DNA from: Cladosporium sp. IMV 00045 | Lineage: Eukaryota > Ascomycota > Dothideomycetes > Cladosporiales > Cladosporiaceae | DNA length: 50,096 bases | Assembly: GCA_001931905.2 (NCBI GenBank) | Contig: MSJI02000625.1 | Coordinates: 1 to 50,096, forward strand | Reading direction: 5' to 3' | Shown here: positions 47,745 through 50,096 of the stretch, in pieces | Position numbering within the stretch: the first letter of the stretch is position 1 | Layout of the letters: every line of letters begins with the position of its first letter | Notes under the pieces: generated by a model | What the model saw: only the letters and a program-made list of their open reading frames with translations | Databases searched by the model: none | Told to the model about the DNA's origin: nothing | Translations under genes and position numbers: made by a program

Positions 47745-50096
47745 CGTAGTGCGGAGGATTTGCAACCATACATGAGGCGCAGAACGCAGATCGAAGATGG
47801 CGCGCTGAGAGGTAGATGGAGGGAGAAAGAAAGTCGAGTTGTTGAGGAGAGAGGGCCCTGAGACAACAGGGCTTGTGATGCTGCGGCCGCCTGCTGTGTG
47901 ACTGCGAGTGCGTCGAGGCGGCTAGGCCATCAGATGATGCCTGGTAGGAGTGGTGAAGGCAGCGCTCAAGCGGCTGGCGATATGCCTAAGATATACAGGT
48001 CAGGGACCGCCTTGACGGAGTTTTGTCGAGCAGGGCGAGATTGGAGGGAAAGAGAAAGACGACATGATTGATGAGCCAAGACACCATCTCTTTCTCCTTC
48101 AGGGCATCACGACTTTCTGCATCCGTCGTGCTGCAGAGCCCACGAGACAGACCCTGACAGGAAGTGGGCTTGACCTTGGGATGGATTATTGGATTGGAGG
48201 GGGCCACTCACCAGTAGTGTGATTTGCTCGGTGGTCACGCCGTCAATAATATTATGTCCCAATCACGCCCGCTCGGCTCCCACGTCAGCCAACCATACAC
48301 GTCTGGTTGGACGCGAAGAGAAATATTCGAATGGAAGAAGGCTCGCGAGTGGCGAGTTGGCCGCAGCTCCGGTCAGCAGCAGCGAGGGCAACAACAACGA
48401 CAGCAAGCAGCAAGGGACGCCACGGGCGCGCCTGAGGATGGCCGACGCCGAGTATATATGTGAGATGTGTATGAGTTCACGGCAGGCAGTAGTGGGTTAG
48501 GCGGGCTCAGCAGGCTCAGCAGGCTCGCGCAGGATGGCCGGGGGACTTCACGCTCAGGTGCTGGGTGAAGGATAGCGCGGGCCAATAATGGTATTGCGCC
48601 GGTGTCATGCAGAGCTAGTGGGGGACCCTGCCCGTTAGCAGAAGATCAGGATCGAATGGCGGCGGTGGTTTGCAGACTGCCGTGCGACTGCAGAGGTGGT
48701 GTGTGGATGTGGATGGCGAGGGCGTCGTCGGGAGCGGTGAAGGCATGGTATGCCGTTCTGCGACCTCTGATCGGGATATATCAAGTCGTTACTACTCGAC
48801 TGCTCGATCACCACTGGAGGCATCCTTCACCGTTTGCTGACAGACAAGGAGAGCCTGGTATCTCGCTCGCTGATATCCAGGAAGCGCGTGGGGCCTTGGA
48901 TCCACTATTGGAGAAGGAGAACGCTAAACAAATCTGCCAATTTCTCTGTCCCGCCACCAAAAAACCTCCAACCGCGCCTATGCCCATGACGCTCATCCTA
49001 CCGATCATGTCTACCTTGCTGGTGTTTGCCAATCACGCCGCCAGCGTCGCGTTGAAACATGCCTCGCGACTAGGGCTGGCTCCCCAAAACATACATCTCG
49101 TCTGTACACACCACTCGACGAACATCAATCAATCAATTCCTCTTCGCCATCCATGCCATTAGTCGGACTCTCGTCCGAGCCCGTGCCGCCGCTCTCGGTG
49201 GAAATAAGATGAGATGTCGGAATGTGTGAGTTATCTTACGCAGATGGTGAAGTTTGCCTGCCGCCATGGGGGATCAGTGGCAGCCCGAGGATTGCGATGA
49301 ACAAACGTGCATCACATTTGACTCGCCAAGGCTCGCGCGAGTGAAGCAGGCTGCTGCATGTGTGAGTTCTACCACTCGAGGTGGTGTTGTGGTGGAGGCC
49401 CTGCCGGCACACGCTCATGCGCGACCTCAGGTGGTGCTATGCACATACCCCCACGCCCATCACCTAACCGCGCCTACAACCCTACCTCCATACCGTACTA
49501 CTGCTGCTAGTCACTGTTAGCTCTCAGTCATCGTGCAGCACACGTCTCTGTTGGCGCAAGTGGCATGACGAAAAGTCTCACAGCCTTCCTTGCGACTTCA
49601 CTTCCTCCAAACTCCTTCTCTCCACCCTGCTCGCTGACCCGCAGCCGCTGCAAGCGAGAAGAAAAAACTGTTGTGTAACATGATCATACCACCGACGATT
49701 CCATCATGCCAGATCTCGCTTCTTCGCTTATCGGGCGAGGGCCTGGAAACGATCACTACTTCACACCTCATTACAACACCTTCGCTTCGGTGTTCACATG
49801 CCAAAGCATGCTGATCTTGCCAAGCTCAGGGTAATGACCCTGACCATCCATCTCAGAAGCAGATCGTCACTTTGGCGCAAAAGGTAGGAGGTATGTGGAA
49901 AGACAACTCCAAACCATCTGTTTGATCTTCTCTCTACCTTTACCCGGCACGACACCACACTACGACTGCCCCTCCTCCTGGCGTCTCGCATGAATGCATG
50001 AAGCTGCGGCTTTAACGGCTAGCGGCAGACGCAGTACCAGCGCGCAGAGCCAATCCAAACGCCAGCAACCAGGACGACACGCTGTCCGACACGCAT
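47745..50096. other. Intergenic to the right edge
   Basis: 2.35 kb with no gene I can support. The longest frame (48602-49162, 186 codons) is Cys/Met/Trp-rich at its start and has one hydrophobic stretch, but resembles nothing and lacks a fungal leader. A short imperfect tandem of ggctcagca lies near 48503-48525. The left 300 bases are the LRR gene promoter side. Confidence 0.4.

Noticed and set aside
48602..49162. 186-codon plus-strand frame at the right end
   Set aside because: No recognisable domain, odd Cys/Trp/Met-rich start, no splice or leader support. Possible but not supportable.

Overview
This window looks like nuclear DNA of a filamentous ascomycete (Pezizomycotina, most likely Dothideomycetes). 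The reasons are: gene-dense eukaryotic layout on both strands; short introns (about 47-120 nt) with GT..AG ends and CTAAC/CTGAC branch sites; typical fungal proteins (two-component DUF7580 and ANK/TPR pair, GPI-anchored S10 carboxypeptidase, D-arabinitol-dehydrogenase-like SDR); and a left edge bearing the signature of repeat-induced point mutation (RIP). I find 18 supported protein-coding genes, one weaker one, an intron-containing tRNA-Asn(GUU), and a strong candidate H/ACA snoRNA inside an intron.

Left part (1-9 kb): a RIP-mutated relic (1-470) directly abuts a Trm61-family tRNA methyltransferase with a mitochondrial presequence (572-1831). Then come an unnamed conserved protein (3397-5180), a decaying minisatellite of about 119 bp units (5255 to about 5960), a degenerate fungal protein kinase-like gene in four exons (6644-7762) and a small mitochondrial-looking membrane protein (8307-8786).

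Centre (9-24 kb): an SDR (9147-10282, minus) and an ABHD12/BEM46-like hydrolase (11659-13198, plus) diverge. NOG2/NUG2 (13630-15777, minus), a 60S ribosome assembly GTPase, diverges from the mitoribosomal protein mS26/PET123 (16064-16990). The single 390-nt intron of NOG2 holds a sequence that folds as an H/ACA snoRNA. Both of its guide pockets match helix 69 of LSU rRNA, which is the arrangement known for snR191 in the NOG2 intron of budding yeast. Next are an S10 carboxypeptidase (18076-20311), a two-domain rhodanese (20813-21835, minus), APC11 (22450-22883) and a Ser-rich unknown (23436-24341, minus).

Right part (25-50 kb): a DUF7580 protein (25643-27379, minus) and a 1000-aa zinc-finger/ankyrin/TPR protein (27826-30935) form a divergent pair of lineage-variable fungal families. 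They are followed by an 1117-aa coiled-coil protein (32298-35651), tRNA-Asn(GUU) (36313-36410), the APC/C activator CDH1 (37254-39200, minus), the PP1 catalytic subunit GLC7 (41559-42680, minus) with a 16-nt last coding exon, a weak ORF (43033-43737, minus) and an LRR protein with an 11-codon first exon (45166-47744, minus). The last 2.3 kb hold no gene I can support.

How genes work together: NOG2 and its intronic snoRNA both serve 60S maturation. APC11 (catalytic RING subunit) and CDH1 (substrate adaptor) belong to the same ubiquitin ligase, and PP1 is a general mitotic phosphatase; their presence in one window is probably chance. All splice sites were placed by reading frames and family resemblance, without transcript data.
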